A stretch of DNA of 64,000 nt from Styela clava (Eukaryota; Chordata; Ascidiacea; Stolidobranchia; Styelidae). Positions within the stretch are counted from its first letter, which is position 1, and the number at the start of each line of letters is the position of its first letter. The position numbers were made by a program, and so were the translations under genes. Under the pieces are notes generated by a model that saw only the letters and a list, made by a program, of their open reading frames with translations, made no database searches and had not been told where the DNA came from. Location: NCBI RefSeq assembly GCF_964204865.1, contig NC_135261.1, positions 16,678,001 through 16,742,000 on the forward strand, read 5' to 3'. Shown in pieces: positions 11,360-21,073 of this stretch.

Positions 11360-13321
11360 TCAGTCAGGAATTGACATAGCCTCGTCGGCTAATCCAGATT
11401 TATTGCTTCCAGAAGAAATATAATCAGAAGTGTTGTAAATATTAGGTGAGGTGTATGGCGCTTTATTTGGTACAACAGGAGGCACCACTTCTTTTTTCTG
11501 AGTGAAAACAGAGCATAAAAATACCAAGAGTGCTGTGTATGAACAAAATGATGTGCTTAACTGAAATTCTTACCTCCCAAAAATTAAACCTAATTCCTTC
11601 AAGGGCTTTCTTGATAGAACCCATAGTCCCAAACTCAGCTTCAGATTCTTTCAAACTTTTTTCAACAGAATCACAATCTGATTTGATAACTTCAATGAAT
11701 TTCTAAAAAAGAAAAATATTATGTTGTGACTTGTGATCCAATTTCCAACAGATCGAAGATTCGGAATTCTTAAATTTACGAATAATTTAAAATCTTTTTA
11801 TTTGGAAATTTGCAAACTGGGCATTTGACATCTGGTGTCTTGACAGGAAATTTGTTTTTATTCCCGTTCCCACAGGGATGCCTAAAACTAATCAAATGTT
11901 CCATTGGGATCACAGCAATCTTTTGTTCAGTAATATCATATTCCTATGAGCATACAAAAGTTGAAGAATACTTCTATGAATATGGCCCAATTTAGAATAC
12001 ATTCCATATTCGAAAGTATTATTTCAGAATGTATTCAGAATAATACATTATTCAGATTTAGCCATCCCAGATTGCACACAATTTTATTACCAAACAGCAT
12101 TGCGTGAATGAATTTGTATTGCATGCAATAATTATCGGTCTGCCATACCTCCAAGTCATCAATTTTTTTATAGATGAGTCTCATCTTTTCTCGTTCAGCT
12201 CGAAAATTTTGCAAAACTTCATCTGTCATTTTTGTTGAATCTGTGCGTATCTGAAGATAGTGAGAACGATTTAAACATTTACAGTTGAACCTAAAATAAA
12301 ACCCAATTACCATACACCTACCATGTCCAGCATTCCATAAAATTTGTCCAAACTTGAAAGCACAGAGTCTATGCTAGCTTCAACATCGATTTCCTGCAAT
12401 TGTTAAATATAAAAGAAATAAGTCAAATATAATTTTACCTCAATTTGCAAAAATTATTGTTGCAAAACTGAATCAATATATTATATTCATGAAATGGTTG
12501 ATTGGTTAGCCATTCTGATCTATAACCTGGATATTGGGTTATTTTCATATTTATCTCGGGTAGAGGGAAGCTGACAAATAGAAAACTCAATTATGTAGTG
12601 AACCACAGGCCTTGTCTGGTTACTATTTGTTTTAGATTAGGGGTGTGCAACCTGTGGCCCACAAGAAAAAATTGTGTGGGCCAGAGATATCAGTAAGTGC
12701 CAATTTTGAATGGTGTTCGGCCCTCAAAACAAAATTTTTAATTCAGTTCAATCTGGTACATGCGAGTGATTCCAATCCCTTTTCGTTGTAAAGCCCCTAC
12801 TTCACCCATGATGTTACAATGCCCCAACAGCTAGCTTGTGTGAAGCGAACAACACGTGCCATCAAATCAATAACCAAAATTTTTGTGCCAGCAACTAATA
12901 GAAAGCCTATGTTAAAGAGAAATGCAACCCGAGGATTCACCCAGTAATTTGTCTCCGGCCCTTATGTATTGGAGGTTAGTGGTTACATACCTCTGTTCTC
13001 AATGCATTGATTGTGGAGAAAGCTGTAAACAAACTTAGGAATCCTCCTGTCACACCCTACAAGATTCAAACCTGCTCAAGGTAATCGGAGGTGAGGTGGC
13101 AAGCGACATGATACACCAATAGTCATATGGAAATAAAAACTCAAATTCATTTTTTTACTCAACTTATATAATATACCGGTAACTAAATTTTCATAACATG
13201 CGAGACAATATTGTACCTTGTTCTTACAAGATGGGTTGGATTCTATATCCATATATGCTGCATAATCTTCTGCACATTTTGCAATGGACTGGTCTTCTGT
13301 ATTTTCTTGTTCACTATCCAT
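11360..13321 (-). CDS. BLOC1S4: BLOC-1 complex subunit 4 (cappuccino), 6 exons
   Basis: Coding exons in order (minus): 13217-13321, 12991-13056, 12322-12393, 12149-12250, 11574-11702, 11360-11497. They give 203 residues (human about 217). Every junction has GT-AG and every intron is phase 0. The core DSVLSSLDKFYGMLDM, then RTDS, EKMRLIYKKIDDLE and ESEAEFGTMG aligns with human cappuccino (DEFVGMLDM...EMRRIYSRIDRLE...AEAELGTF). It is a small coiled-coil subunit of BLOC-1, which sorts cargo from endosomes to lysosome-related organelles on the cytosolic face. The start is the ATG at 13321; a GTG codon precedes it. Intron 2 contains a SINE tail and a hAT-like MITE. The last exon (SPNIYNTSDYISSG...) is low-complexity. 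Confident of the family and exon chain; I have no transcript evidence. Confidence 0.9.
12528..12617 (-). repeat. 3' tail fragment of the SINE (intron 2 of BLOC1S4)
   Basis: Reverse-oriented remnant with TTTATCTCGGGTAGAGGGAA and ACCACAGGCC, matching the 3' end of the SINE family. Degenerate. Confidence 0.5.
12637..12985. mobile_element. hAT-like MITE remnant
   Basis: The left end, GGGGTGTGCAACCTGTGGCC, is a hAT-type terminus. The right side near 12950-12975 contains CCGGCCC followed by GGAGGTTAGTGG, a poor inverted match. No coding content. It lies inside intron 2 of BLOC1S4, ending by its exon 2 donor. Confidence 0.45.
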
Positions 13322-13752
13322 CACTTTTTATTTTTATATACCGGTATATAACTAATAAATACATTAAAACATCATATCATTGAAATACATAATAGTAGTA
13401 GCAGAATAGATTATTCGTTCTGAAATGGGCAAATCATTTGGCATATGATATATCATTGAACGCCGAACGGCATCATAAAATATACATTTTATGGTTGGAG
13501 TTTCATTCATTTGAACAAACTACCCAAGAAACAGTCAATAGATTTCTATCAATGTCAATCAATAGACAAATTGATACAATAGAAATATTAGTCAAATATA
13601 GAGCAAAAAAGTGAAACAGTAACATATACATATATTCAACTAGATCATATAATTATTATTGAAGATGTCCTCCTTTATCAAGTATCCTTTTTTAAATCGA
13701 TAAAATGGTTTGCCCATCAGCGCAGTGGTATATGTTGTTGTCAAGTGCTGGT

Positions 13753-13968
13753 TCACCAGAATAAAATGCTAATTCCCATTGCCACACAAGAAATTGCAAC
13801 ATATGGACTTAGTCTTTCTCCAATCCTCGCAAATTTCCAAAATATTCCAAGTACTCCTTCTTTGTTTCTGTCCAATAAGCTTGGTGCAATTGCTCTTACA
13901 TAAGCACAAGTGCAGATTAATAACAATACAACAGTCAGCATACTCTGGAAGTTGAAAATTGCTACCAT
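13753..13968 (-). CDS. TMEM167A: Protein kish (TMEM167 family), Golgi membrane protein
   Basis: A complete 71-residue single-exon gene that is almost superimposable on human TMEM167A/kish-[21 protein letters not shown], then [11 protein letters not shown] and [17 protein letters not shown]. There are two hydrophobic segments (about residues 5-25 and 53-70) around a short conserved loop. Members are early secretory-pathway membrane proteins implicated in constitutive secretion. Resemblance to the A or B paralogue of vertebrates is not decisive, so the symbol is nominal. A strong acceptor (AG at 13988-13989) sits 19 bases upstream of the ATG. BLOC1S4 follows 431 bases downstream on the same strand. 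Confidence 0.93.
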   Translation of the reverse strand: MVAIFNFQSMLTVVLLLICTCAYVRAIAPSLLDRNKEGVLGIFWKFARIGERLSPYVAISCVAMGISILFW

Positions 13969-13987
13969 GTTGGTTCCAGGATTTGAA

Positions 13988-14003
13988 CTAAGTATGGAAA
14001 TAA
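13988..14003 (-). promoter_or_regulatory. 3' splice acceptor 19 nt upstream of the kish ATG
   Basis: On the minus strand, TTATTTCCATACTTAG ends at 13988 and leaves a 19-base 5' UTR. It could accept a spliced leader or close a 5'-UTR intron. Confidence 0.5.
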
Positions 14004-14701
14004 AGGTTATTTCCTATGCTGAAAAATATGAAATTAAGAAAAAAATATATAAACACTAAAAAATGCACAAAAAAAGTTTAGCATGTTTGTATGAATACAC
14101 TTGATTCAATTATAAGTCAATTTATAGTAAAGTTCAATGAGATTATGTCTCTGTTACATGCTCTCCCTCATTGTCTGGAGTATAACAAATACGTATGATT
14201 GGTACATTCCAAATCCCATTATGTTCAAACAATCCAAGCTCAACAATATGAAAACACTCTGTGAAATAACCTTATCGAGTAATGAAATTAGGAAGAACAG
14301 GGGGTTTTCCTGTAAAGGAAAATGTAAAATCAGTGTTGCCCCCCTCGAACCGTTCTGTGGCCCATTGGGTAGCTACGGCCTCTGGTTGGGAACTACAGTT
14401 TTAAACTCTCCGCCCCATAAAGTGGTCCAGATAGTTACTTACAGCATCCTCCAAGCTCATGCATATGGATTGATTGAACAGTTAGCTATCTCCACTCCCG
14501 ACCTGGACTTTAACATGACGAGGGCTGTGGTCCACCATGTAAAAACCCTAATAGGAAAAAGCCAATTCAAGCATCATGAAACTATAGAAAACGCTACAAG
14601 GTCTTAACAGTTTTAATAACACAATCTATCAATCCATGTGAAATTCGCTTACGTTAACAAAAACAAATTCAGTACACATAAACAATTTGCGCAAGGTATA
14701 A
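14004..14701. other. Intergenic; a 156-codon plus-strand frame is probably repeat-derived
   Basis: An open frame runs from 14137 to 14607 (plus). Its middle (about 14,330-14,490) carries words resembling the SINE or other repeats (CCTCCAAGCTCATGCAT), and the protein shows no family resemblance. I treat it as non-coding. Nothing else is recognisable. Confidence 0.4.
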
Positions 14702-16666
14702 TTAAATATCAATGTCCATTGGTTCTAGAATTTCCTGGGAAGTTTGAGACTGCAGACAATTTAATATTGAGTCTTGTTCTTTGATTAAAAATTCTTTCAA
14801 CAAAGTTTCCATGCAGTCATCACTTTTTCTAACTTGTCTTTTCATTGCTTTCTTGAAATCCTCACTTGCACCCTTATTGACGCCTCGAGTTATTCTTTGA
14901 TGACTAGAAGGGGCATCAGAAAGAAGAATCATTTCAGGTTCGGAGTTGTTTTTTAAGAAAGCTATTTCCTCTAGTATGTCCAAGCAAATGATATAGTCGA
15001 ATAATAAAGTATAAGTGAATTTCTTTTTTTTAGATATCAGATCCAAAGCTTGTCGACATTCTGTTTGCCATTTCGGCCAGTCATGCTGACATAACACTAA
15101 CATATGCCCCAGTATAGCATCATCCTCGCCAGTTTCCATAACCTTAGCGAAGCTAGAAATGAATATATGAATCCAGAATGGTAAAAGGGTTGAAAAAGAT
15201 AAAGGCACTAGTATCAGATCAGTATTATTTTGTGTTTTTGGAAAAAGAGATATTGATAACAAATCAAAATTTGTTGCGGGTGCCTTTGAAGGATTTTGAT
15301 CAGAAATAAGGCTGAGACATTCCATTATACTTTGACAAGCCATCAGCAAATGTCCATTAGTAAAATATGACGACACTAATTGACAATGGCAGCGTAGGAG
15401 TATAGGATGGCGTAAATGTGATACATCTTGCTCCATAAGATTGTTAATTCTTGTCAAAGAACTTTTATGATCTTTCTCATATGAAAAATGATCTGATAAA
15501 AACAATTGAAACCATGTCCATTTTTCAATTTTCCAACGTCGGTAAAGATGGCTGAAATCTTTTTCAAAGGAATCGTTTGAATGAAGAATGTTCCAAGCAT
15601 CTCGAGCTACTAAGAACTGTTCTCTTATTTCAATGTCTGACCCTCGTAAAGAAGACTTTTCAGATTCTGTGTTCTCCTGTTTCCAATTCATGAGAAGAAC
15701 GTAAGAATGACGTGCATCATTTCGATCATTATATATATGGGATTCTAACATCTCCATATACTTTATAGCTGCTTCAATGAGAATCAAAATAGCTGTATAA
15801 AATATTTGTTTCTTATTTATTTTCCCAGTCAAATCAGTGCGACTTTTTTTATGCAAGTCTTTGATGTGATTTATCCTATCTTGTAGAGTAGAACTTCTTC
15901 CCGGAACTGGTTCCCAATCACACTGGATTGAAATGAGCTTTCTCAATGCTTCCAGTTTTTCCCAACTTTCATCTAGTTTTCCTATTTGTGATGAAGCTAT
16001 TTTGGTATCAGTTGTGAAGTATGTTGCGTAAAATTCTGCTGCCTTTTGTAACCACTTATAAAAGTGTTTATGCGATATTTCAACAGTCATATTTTTGCAA
16101 ATAATGGGTAACACCTCACAAACGAGCAGTCGTCTGTAATAATTGAGGGGAGAACTTCCGCCTTGAACTTTTTCTTCATCTACTAATCTTTCTGCTAATG
16201 GAATTCCATATTTTACAACAGAAGAAGGATATTTTTGTGTGAGTATCAGCGTCATTTTACATTTTAATGATATGTCAGTTTGTCGGTCAGCACAGATTGT
16301 AATCATTCTTTGTTGATTTGCATTAGGAATAAAACCAAATATATCTTGCTTAAATTTATCATTTCCAGAACCTTTATTCTCTAACGCAGTCACTATCATT
16401 TCAATTTCATGCCATAGTGTGGATTCATGTGAAAACTCCTGAAGCATTTCAGATAGAAGAGATGCACATTGTTTTGCGTTCTTTTCTCCATACTCTAATT
16501 TATATGCTTCGTAAAGCACAGTGAAGTTATTGGGGAAAAGTGATTTAGCCGTCAATAACCATGATCTAGCGGCAAAAATATCAGAATTTGCTAAACTTTG
16601 GGCTTGCTGTAGCATCCATTCAGTTGGAGGAACATTGTCACTCAATGTTGGGTCACTAAGCTTCAT
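14702..16666 (-). CDS. INTS10: Integrator complex subunit 10, intronless
   Basis: 654 residues from the ATG at 16666. The frame runs 12 codons further upstream through what is probably 5' UTR. N-terminus: AARSWLLTAKSLFPNNFTVL matches human INTS10 (WLITARSLYPADFNI). Further landmarks are SPLNYYRRLLVCEVLP, HFYKWLQKAAEFYATYFT, WTWFQLFLSDHFSYE, DDAILGHMLVLCQHDWP and the C-terminal TRGVNKGASEDFKKAMKRQV. It is an alpha-helical nuclear protein and a subunit of the Integrator complex, which cleaves snRNA 3' ends and attenuates Pol II transcripts. Human INTS10 is about 710 residues and multi-exon; this copy has no introns. NARS2 ends 194 bases upstream on the same strand. The acceptor at 16691-16692 leaves a 24-base 5' UTR. 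Confidence 0.93.
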   Translation of the reverse strand: MKLSDPTLSDNVPPTEWMLQQAQSLANSDIFAARSWLLTAKSLFPNNFTVLYEAYKLEYGEKNAKQCASLLSEMLQEFSHESTLWHEIEMIVTALENKGSGNDKFKQDIFGFIPNANQQRMITICADRQTDISLKCKMTLILTQKYPSSVVKYGIPLAERLVDEEKVQGGSSPLNYYRRLLVCEVLPIICKNMTVEISHKHFYKWLQKAAEFYATYFTTDTKIASSQIGKLDESWEKLEALRKLISIQCDWEPVPGRSSTLQDRINHIKDLHKKSRTDLTGKINKKQIFYTAILILIEAAIKYMEMLESHIYNDRNDARHSYVLLMNWKQENTESEKSSLRGSDIEIREQFLVARDAWNILHSNDSFEKDFSHLYRRWKIEKWTWFQLFLSDHFSYEKDHKSSLTRINNLMEQDVSHLRHPILLRCHCQLVSSYFTNGHLLMACQSIMECLSLISDQNPSKAPATNFDLLSISLFPKTQNNTDLILVPLSFSTLLPFWIHIFISSFAKVMETGEDDAILGHMLVLCQHDWPKWQTECRQALDLISKKKKFTYTLLFDYIICLDILEEIAFLKNNSEPEMILLSDAPSSHQRITRGVNKGASEDFKKAMKRQVRKSDDCMETLLKEFLIKEQDSILNCLQSQTSQEILEPMDIDI

Positions 16667-16860
16667 TATATAGAAAATTACACCAAAACTCTGTGAAATC
16701 AAGAATGAAAATTAGTGCAAATGACCAAATGTTTTAATAAAATTAAACTTCATACCCAGTTGAAATTTTTTTATACAAATATAATTGAAATAGATGATTG
16801 CTAGAAATGAATGGGTCATAGAAGGTAACAGAGTATCTATCACTCATCCACTGACAGGAA
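16667..16860 (-). promoter_or_regulatory. Operon-like spacer between NARS2 and INTS10
   Basis: This 194-base gap has, reading along the minus strand from the NARS2 stop, an ATTAAA poly(A)-type signal at 16733-16738, then about 40 bases on a 3' splice acceptor (GATTTCACAG, AG at 16691-16692), then 24 bases to the INTS10 ATG. Signal-then-acceptor is the arrangement seen between operon genes in species with spliced-leader trans-splicing. A monocistronic gene with a 5'-UTR intron would need that intron to start within or upstream of NARS2. Confidence 0.5.
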
Positions 16861-18255
16861 TTACAAATAACAGAAGTGTGATGCCCTTGGAAAAGGAATA
16901 ACATCTCTTATATTATTCACTCCCAATAAAAATCTTATTAGACGATCAAACCCCAGTCCATAACCACCATGAGGAACACCACCAAACTTTCTCAAGTCTG
17001 AATACCATTTGTATTCATTTTCTAGTCCTAAAGAAGAGAGACGTTGGTTTAGCACATCATAGCGATCTTCACGTAGAGTTCCACCAGCCATTTCACCACA
17101 ATGTGGAAAAAGTAAATCAAACGATGCAGATGTACCGTCTGCGTCATCATTATGTAAAGCATAAAACGGCTTTAGTTTAGCAGGAAAATTTGTAACAAAA
17201 ACTGGGCGATGACCGTGATAAGTTGTTATGAATTTTTCATGCTCTATATTCAAATCATCACTCCATTTTATATCTGTGGATAATTTATCACGGTTGGATT
17301 GTAAAAGTTTAACAATATCTTTGTATTCTATATTCAAAAACGACTCATTCGCACATCTTTCAACAATGGTTTGGTAATTCGGTATATCTGCTTTTTGATG
17401 AAACATTGAAAGTTCATTATTGCATTCTTCTAATGATTTCTTAATTATATGACGTAAACTATCTTCGAGTATATTTAATAAATCTTGCATTGACTTTGTG
17501 AAAGCCATTTCAATTTCAAGCATATGAAATTCGCTAACATGCGTTCTTGGTCTACTTTGTTCGGCACGAAATGCTGGACTTAGCGTATAAACATTTCCGA
17601 TTCCCATTGAACAAGCTTCTAAATGCAGTTGACCGGAAACAGTTAAATATGAAGGAATTCCAAAGAAATTCTCTTTTTCTTTCTCATCAGTGTCTAAAGT
17701 TACAGAAAATAAGGCACCTGCTCCTTCACAGTCATTTGAAGTTATTATAGGTGTATGAATATGTGTAAAATCATTCTTCTGAAAATAATCATGTATCAGC
17801 ATTTCTACCCGATTACGAACTCTCAAAATTGAAGCAGTCATATTCTGGCGAGGACGCAAATGAGGAAACTGTCTTGTATAATTAAGAGGGTGATCATATT
17901 CACTTTGAAGGGGATATGACTCTGGATCGCAGGTGCCATATTGTTTAATTGATTTACAAAGTATTTCCATGTTAGGGTTCTTGTGCTGCCTGTGAATTAG
18001 TTCACCAGTGATTTCCAATGCAGAACCATAAAAATACTGATCAGTAGAAAATTCTCCAGTCGATAAAACCACTTGTAAATTTCTTATACATGATCCATCA
18101 TTGATATCCAAAAATGCAACTTTTTTATGATTTCGAACAGATTTTACCCAGCCATTTATGTTCACTTCAGTGTTTGACGGTATTCCTGATAAATTTTTTA
18201 TCCGAACCTTTGTAGCGGATGAGTAAAGTCTCCGAAACACATGGATGAAAGACAT
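16861..18255 (-). CDS. NARS2: Mitochondrial asparaginyl-tRNA synthetase, intronless
   Basis: 464 residues (human NARS2 477). A class IIb aminoacyl-tRNA synthetase that charges mitochondrial tRNA-Asn. An N-terminal OB-fold anticodon-binding domain spans about residues 20-115 (EVNINGWVKSVRNHKKVAFL). The catalytic core begins near 130. Motif 2 is FRAEQSRPRTHVSEFHMLEIE. FPHCGEMAGGTLRE follows, and motif 3 is GGYGLGFDRLIRFLLG near the end. The first 15-20 residues (SFIHVFRRLYSSATK) are basic and Ser-rich, as in a mitochondrial targeting peptide, which supports the ATG at 18255 and the mitochondrial paralogue. Human NARS2 is multi-exon but this copy has no introns, like its downstream neighbour INTS10. 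Confidence 0.95.
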   Translation of the reverse strand: MSFIHVFRRLYSSATKVRIKNLSGIPSNTEVNINGWVKSVRNHKKVAFLDINDGSCIRNLQVVLSTGEFSTDQYFYGSALEITGELIHRQHKNPNMEILCKSIKQYGTCDPESYPLQSEYDHPLNYTRQFPHLRPRQNMTASILRVRNRVEMLIHDYFQKNDFTHIHTPIITSNDCEGAGALFSVTLDTDEKEKENFFGIPSYLTVSGQLHLEACSMGIGNVYTLSPAFRAEQSRPRTHVSEFHMLEIEMAFTKSMQDLLNILEDSLRHIIKKSLEECNNELSMFHQKADIPNYQTIVERCANESFLNIEYKDIVKLLQSNRDKLSTDIKWSDDLNIEHEKFITTYHGHRPVFVTNFPAKLKPFYALHNDDADGTSASFDLLFPHCGEMAGGTLREDRYDVLNQRLSSLGLENEYKWYSDLRKFGGVPHGGYGLGFDRLIRFLLGVNNIRDVIPFPRASHFCYL

Positions 18256-18437
18256 TAATCTACTGACTAACTATGTCTCCATTAAATATAAAATAAAACT
18301 ATTTTAATAGTATTTACATAGGATTTTCATATTTATATTGATGAGATGGCTTTACCGTTATGATATAAGAAAACCTTGATAATAGAATTATGTCAGATTC
18401 CAACATCTACATGGCATTCTGACATCTCCAAAATGAA

Positions 18438-18782
18438 GATAGGATAGGATTTACATATTTATCCCAGGGGAGAGGAAAGCCGATAAGACGGCTTATCCAT
18501 ATGGCGAACCACGGCCTCTCGTCCGGTTACCATTCCGAGTCGGGTATGGGATTAGTTTTACTGTATTGTTTGTTTTCGGAAGCATGGACTTGGTGGTGGA
18601 GGAAGCCGTAACCGACCAGCGGTTACGTGAACCACCCAACGACGGCGAGGAGTCCAGCAATCCTCTCGCACATAACCATCCCTGCATGGGATTCGAACCT
18701 GCGAACCCACGCAGAGTAATTAGAGGTGCGGTGGCGAGCGTATTCCTAACGCTTAGCCTGTTGAGCCACACCGCCGCGCCAA
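18438..18782 (-). repeat. Complete tRNA-derived SINE (family reference copy)
   Basis: About 345 bases, read on the minus strand. The A box TGGCTCAACAGG (18757-18768) and B box GGTTCGAATCC (18689-18699) are intact Pol III promoter elements with tRNA-like spacing. A body follows with CCGTAACC-type words and TAACCGGACGAGAGGCC, then a tail of repeated TATCC units near 18438-18450. Copies or fragments also lie near 4472, 10912, 12528, 20318, 24162, 36674, 38224 and 39975. The 119-codon frame on this strand is an artefact of the repeat. Confidence 0.85.
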
Positions 18783-19118
18783 CCCTAGTCTGGCCTGATG
18801 TAGCCCTATTGACCAATACGAAATGATTGTAAAGTATACCGTACCATAACACAACAGCATCTTATCAAAAGGTGCACGTGTGGGAACCAAGCTATGTCAA
18901 GCCTATAACCATGCTCTTCTGTTACTAGAGCTGTAGACAGATCTGCAAGTGGAGATGAACCGTTGAGTGTTACGAAAATTTATTTTCCTTCAGTGAATCA
19001 GATTTTTTTTTCTAAGAAGTCCAATCTACTGGTGCACTCAACTGCTGAACTGTTATAATTGATGTCTCTTTAATGTGGGTGCTATTCTTGGAATCGTAGA
19101 ACTGTGCCTTACTGATAC

Positions 19119-19778
19119 GGTCTTACTACTTACTGAATACAGCGCGAAACACCGCAAAGAGCGCAAAACAGAGGGAAACAGCGCAAAACAGTGGGGAAAC
19201 AGCGCGAAATAGCGCAAAACAGAGGGAAACAGTGTGAAACAGAAAAAAATTTTGCAATGAGTTCGGGGCACCTTGTTTTGAGTTGGAGTACCACGGCAGC
19301 AAATTAAAAACACAAATTAAAAACACAAACCAACGTATGTAGCCAGTAATGCTGTAATGGCAGGTCTGCCCCTGCTGGTGACACATTTTGGGTACCATAA
19401 TTTAGAACATTTTCCATATGAATATGGTTGGCTTTAGGGTTAGGTAAAAAGGGACCTCCAGAAGTATGTGCACCAAGATGGCGCACAACCTGAAAATGGT
19501 ATGTGTGTGTGTGTGTAGCGGATTCAGGTTGTGCGACATATTGCTGCACATACTTCTGGAGCACCAAAAAGGTAGATAAAATTTCGCATGATGACCCATA
19601 ATCCAGTACATAACCTTGTGAATATACCGGAAATAGCGCCATAAAACCATGGCGGGAGGCGCAGTGGTTCTTTCGTGGCAGGAGGTGGTAATGACTGCGT
19701 CTCCTGTTTTGCGCTGTTTCCCTCTGTTTTGCGCTGGTTTCCTTCTGTTTCGCGCTGTATTCAGTAAGTAGTAAGACC
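19119..19778. mobile_element. Foldback/MULE-like element with 32-bp terminal inverted repeats
   Basis: The arms 19119-19150 and 19747-19778 are perfect inverted repeats of 32 bases, starting GGTCTTACTACTTACTGAAT. Inside each arm are tandem variants of AGCGCAAAACAGAGGGAAAC, extending the hairpin further. CTTACTGATA occurs at 19108-19117 and 19779-19788, so a 10-bp target duplication is likely (one extra C lies at 19118), a length typical of Mutator-like elements. No transposase frame. A second palindrome (19456-19561) is nested inside. Confidence 0.7.
19456..19561. repeat. Palindromic repeat, AAGATGG family, with GT microsatellite loop
   Basis: The left arm CCAGAAGTATGTGCACCAAG and the right arm (inverted) ending CACATACTTCTGGAG flank a GT-repeat at about 19500-19516. 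The same hairpin family is present twice in tandem at 46001-46210. Confidence 0.7.
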
Positions 19779-19788
19779 CTTACTGATA

Positions 19789-21073
19789 TGCATAAAATGT
19801 ATATATATCTTTTATGTCCCCCTTTTTTTTTTAATTTATGTAAGTTAAGTTTATTTCGACTCCATAATCCGCATAAAACTGAAAAAGGCGATAAAATGAT
19901 TGATAAAAACTATTATTGAAATCAGGAGAGTAAACAAAACCTTGTATAAGGTTTAAAACATACAGAATGGAAGATGGAAAGTATTGCCAAAAAGAAGTGG
20001 TACATGTTCACTCACCTAAAATTATTAAATCAATTCGTACACACTCGCATGTATTTTTACTTTTCTATTTTAAAAATTAATTAATCGTATGATGATGTCA
20101 GGATTTGGTATCAACACTTTCATATAGCCTCTGCTGGGGTGAATAAGCATACGGAAAATGAATAACAGACCTACTTTATGATAGTTTGTACAATTATGCT
20201 ATTTTGGTTTATATTTTATCAAAAAAAGAAATATTGCGCACAGATTTATATCAGTAGGCAGGCCACAATGTTAATCATTATATCGCTTGTTATCTAGAAC
20301 ATTTTATCTAGAACAACTAACCTCTCCCCCGGGATAAATATGTAAATCCTATCCTATCCTTGTCATATCGTCCGGAAATGTCCGGAATTTAGGGTTAAAT
20401 TTTGCGTCCGGGAAGAATTTAAAAAATGCTCAAATGTCCGGAATCCGGAATTTTACTGCATCTGCAATCGTACTGTGCACACTGCTGATACCGGTATGTT
20501 AGTCGTTGGCTGATACAGAACATTGTTATTTCGTACTGTGCGCATATTTTTTACTACGAGGTCATAAAAATAGTCATGCACTGTCCGGAATTTTGCTTTT
20601 TCAAATATAATGACCCTAGGCCAGACTATATTAATATTACATTACCGGGTTTTAAAATATTTCAATGCGTGTCTACGAATATTCGTAGGTTAGTATCCAC
20701 AAGAAAAGCGTAAGCTTTCGAGGTTGTAAACTTGTAATATTAGAAAGCAAAATAAAAAAAAATATTAGAAAGTTAGTTAGTTTTTTTTAAGCGTTTAAAA
20801 TACGTCAATCTGAATTTATGACATCATAAAAAATTAAGTTCTCGCAGACTGAATTAATTTAATTTATCTATATGACATCATAAGGATAGCCGATGCATAA
20901 TCGCTGGAGCGATTTCAAGAAAAATGCACACGTAGAATTGTTCCGCCTCATTTCATTCGCATTTTGCTGTCGTGGAGTGACGACTCATCGCAGGAAATTT
21001 GCGTGTCGGGAAAGGTGTTATTGCCACGTTTAGTTACATATGGTTCAGTAGTGGCATACATTTCCCAAAAACT
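19789..21073. other. Intergenic upstream of LMAN1, with a SINE tail
   Basis: A forward SINE tail (CTCCCCCGGGATAAATATGT then TATCC units) is at about 20318-20362. A TCCGG-rich patch (20,370-20,460 and near 20,585) repeats TGTCCGGAAT several times. No gene found. The LMAN1 promoter should lie just upstream of 21,000; I see no TATA box I would call. Confidence 0.4.

Noticed and set aside
14137..14607. 156-codon plus-strand frame between kish and INTS10
   Set aside because: No family resemblance, repeat-like words in its middle, no signal peptide or splice context.
18689..18768. A tRNA gene from the A and B boxes
   Set aside because: The promoter boxes are there but no cloverleaf with an anticodon stem is intact, and the body and TATCC tail are those of a SINE.
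18493..18852. 119-codon minus-strand frame
   Set aside because: It lies mostly inside the SINE (A and B boxes visible); related words recur in several other copies.
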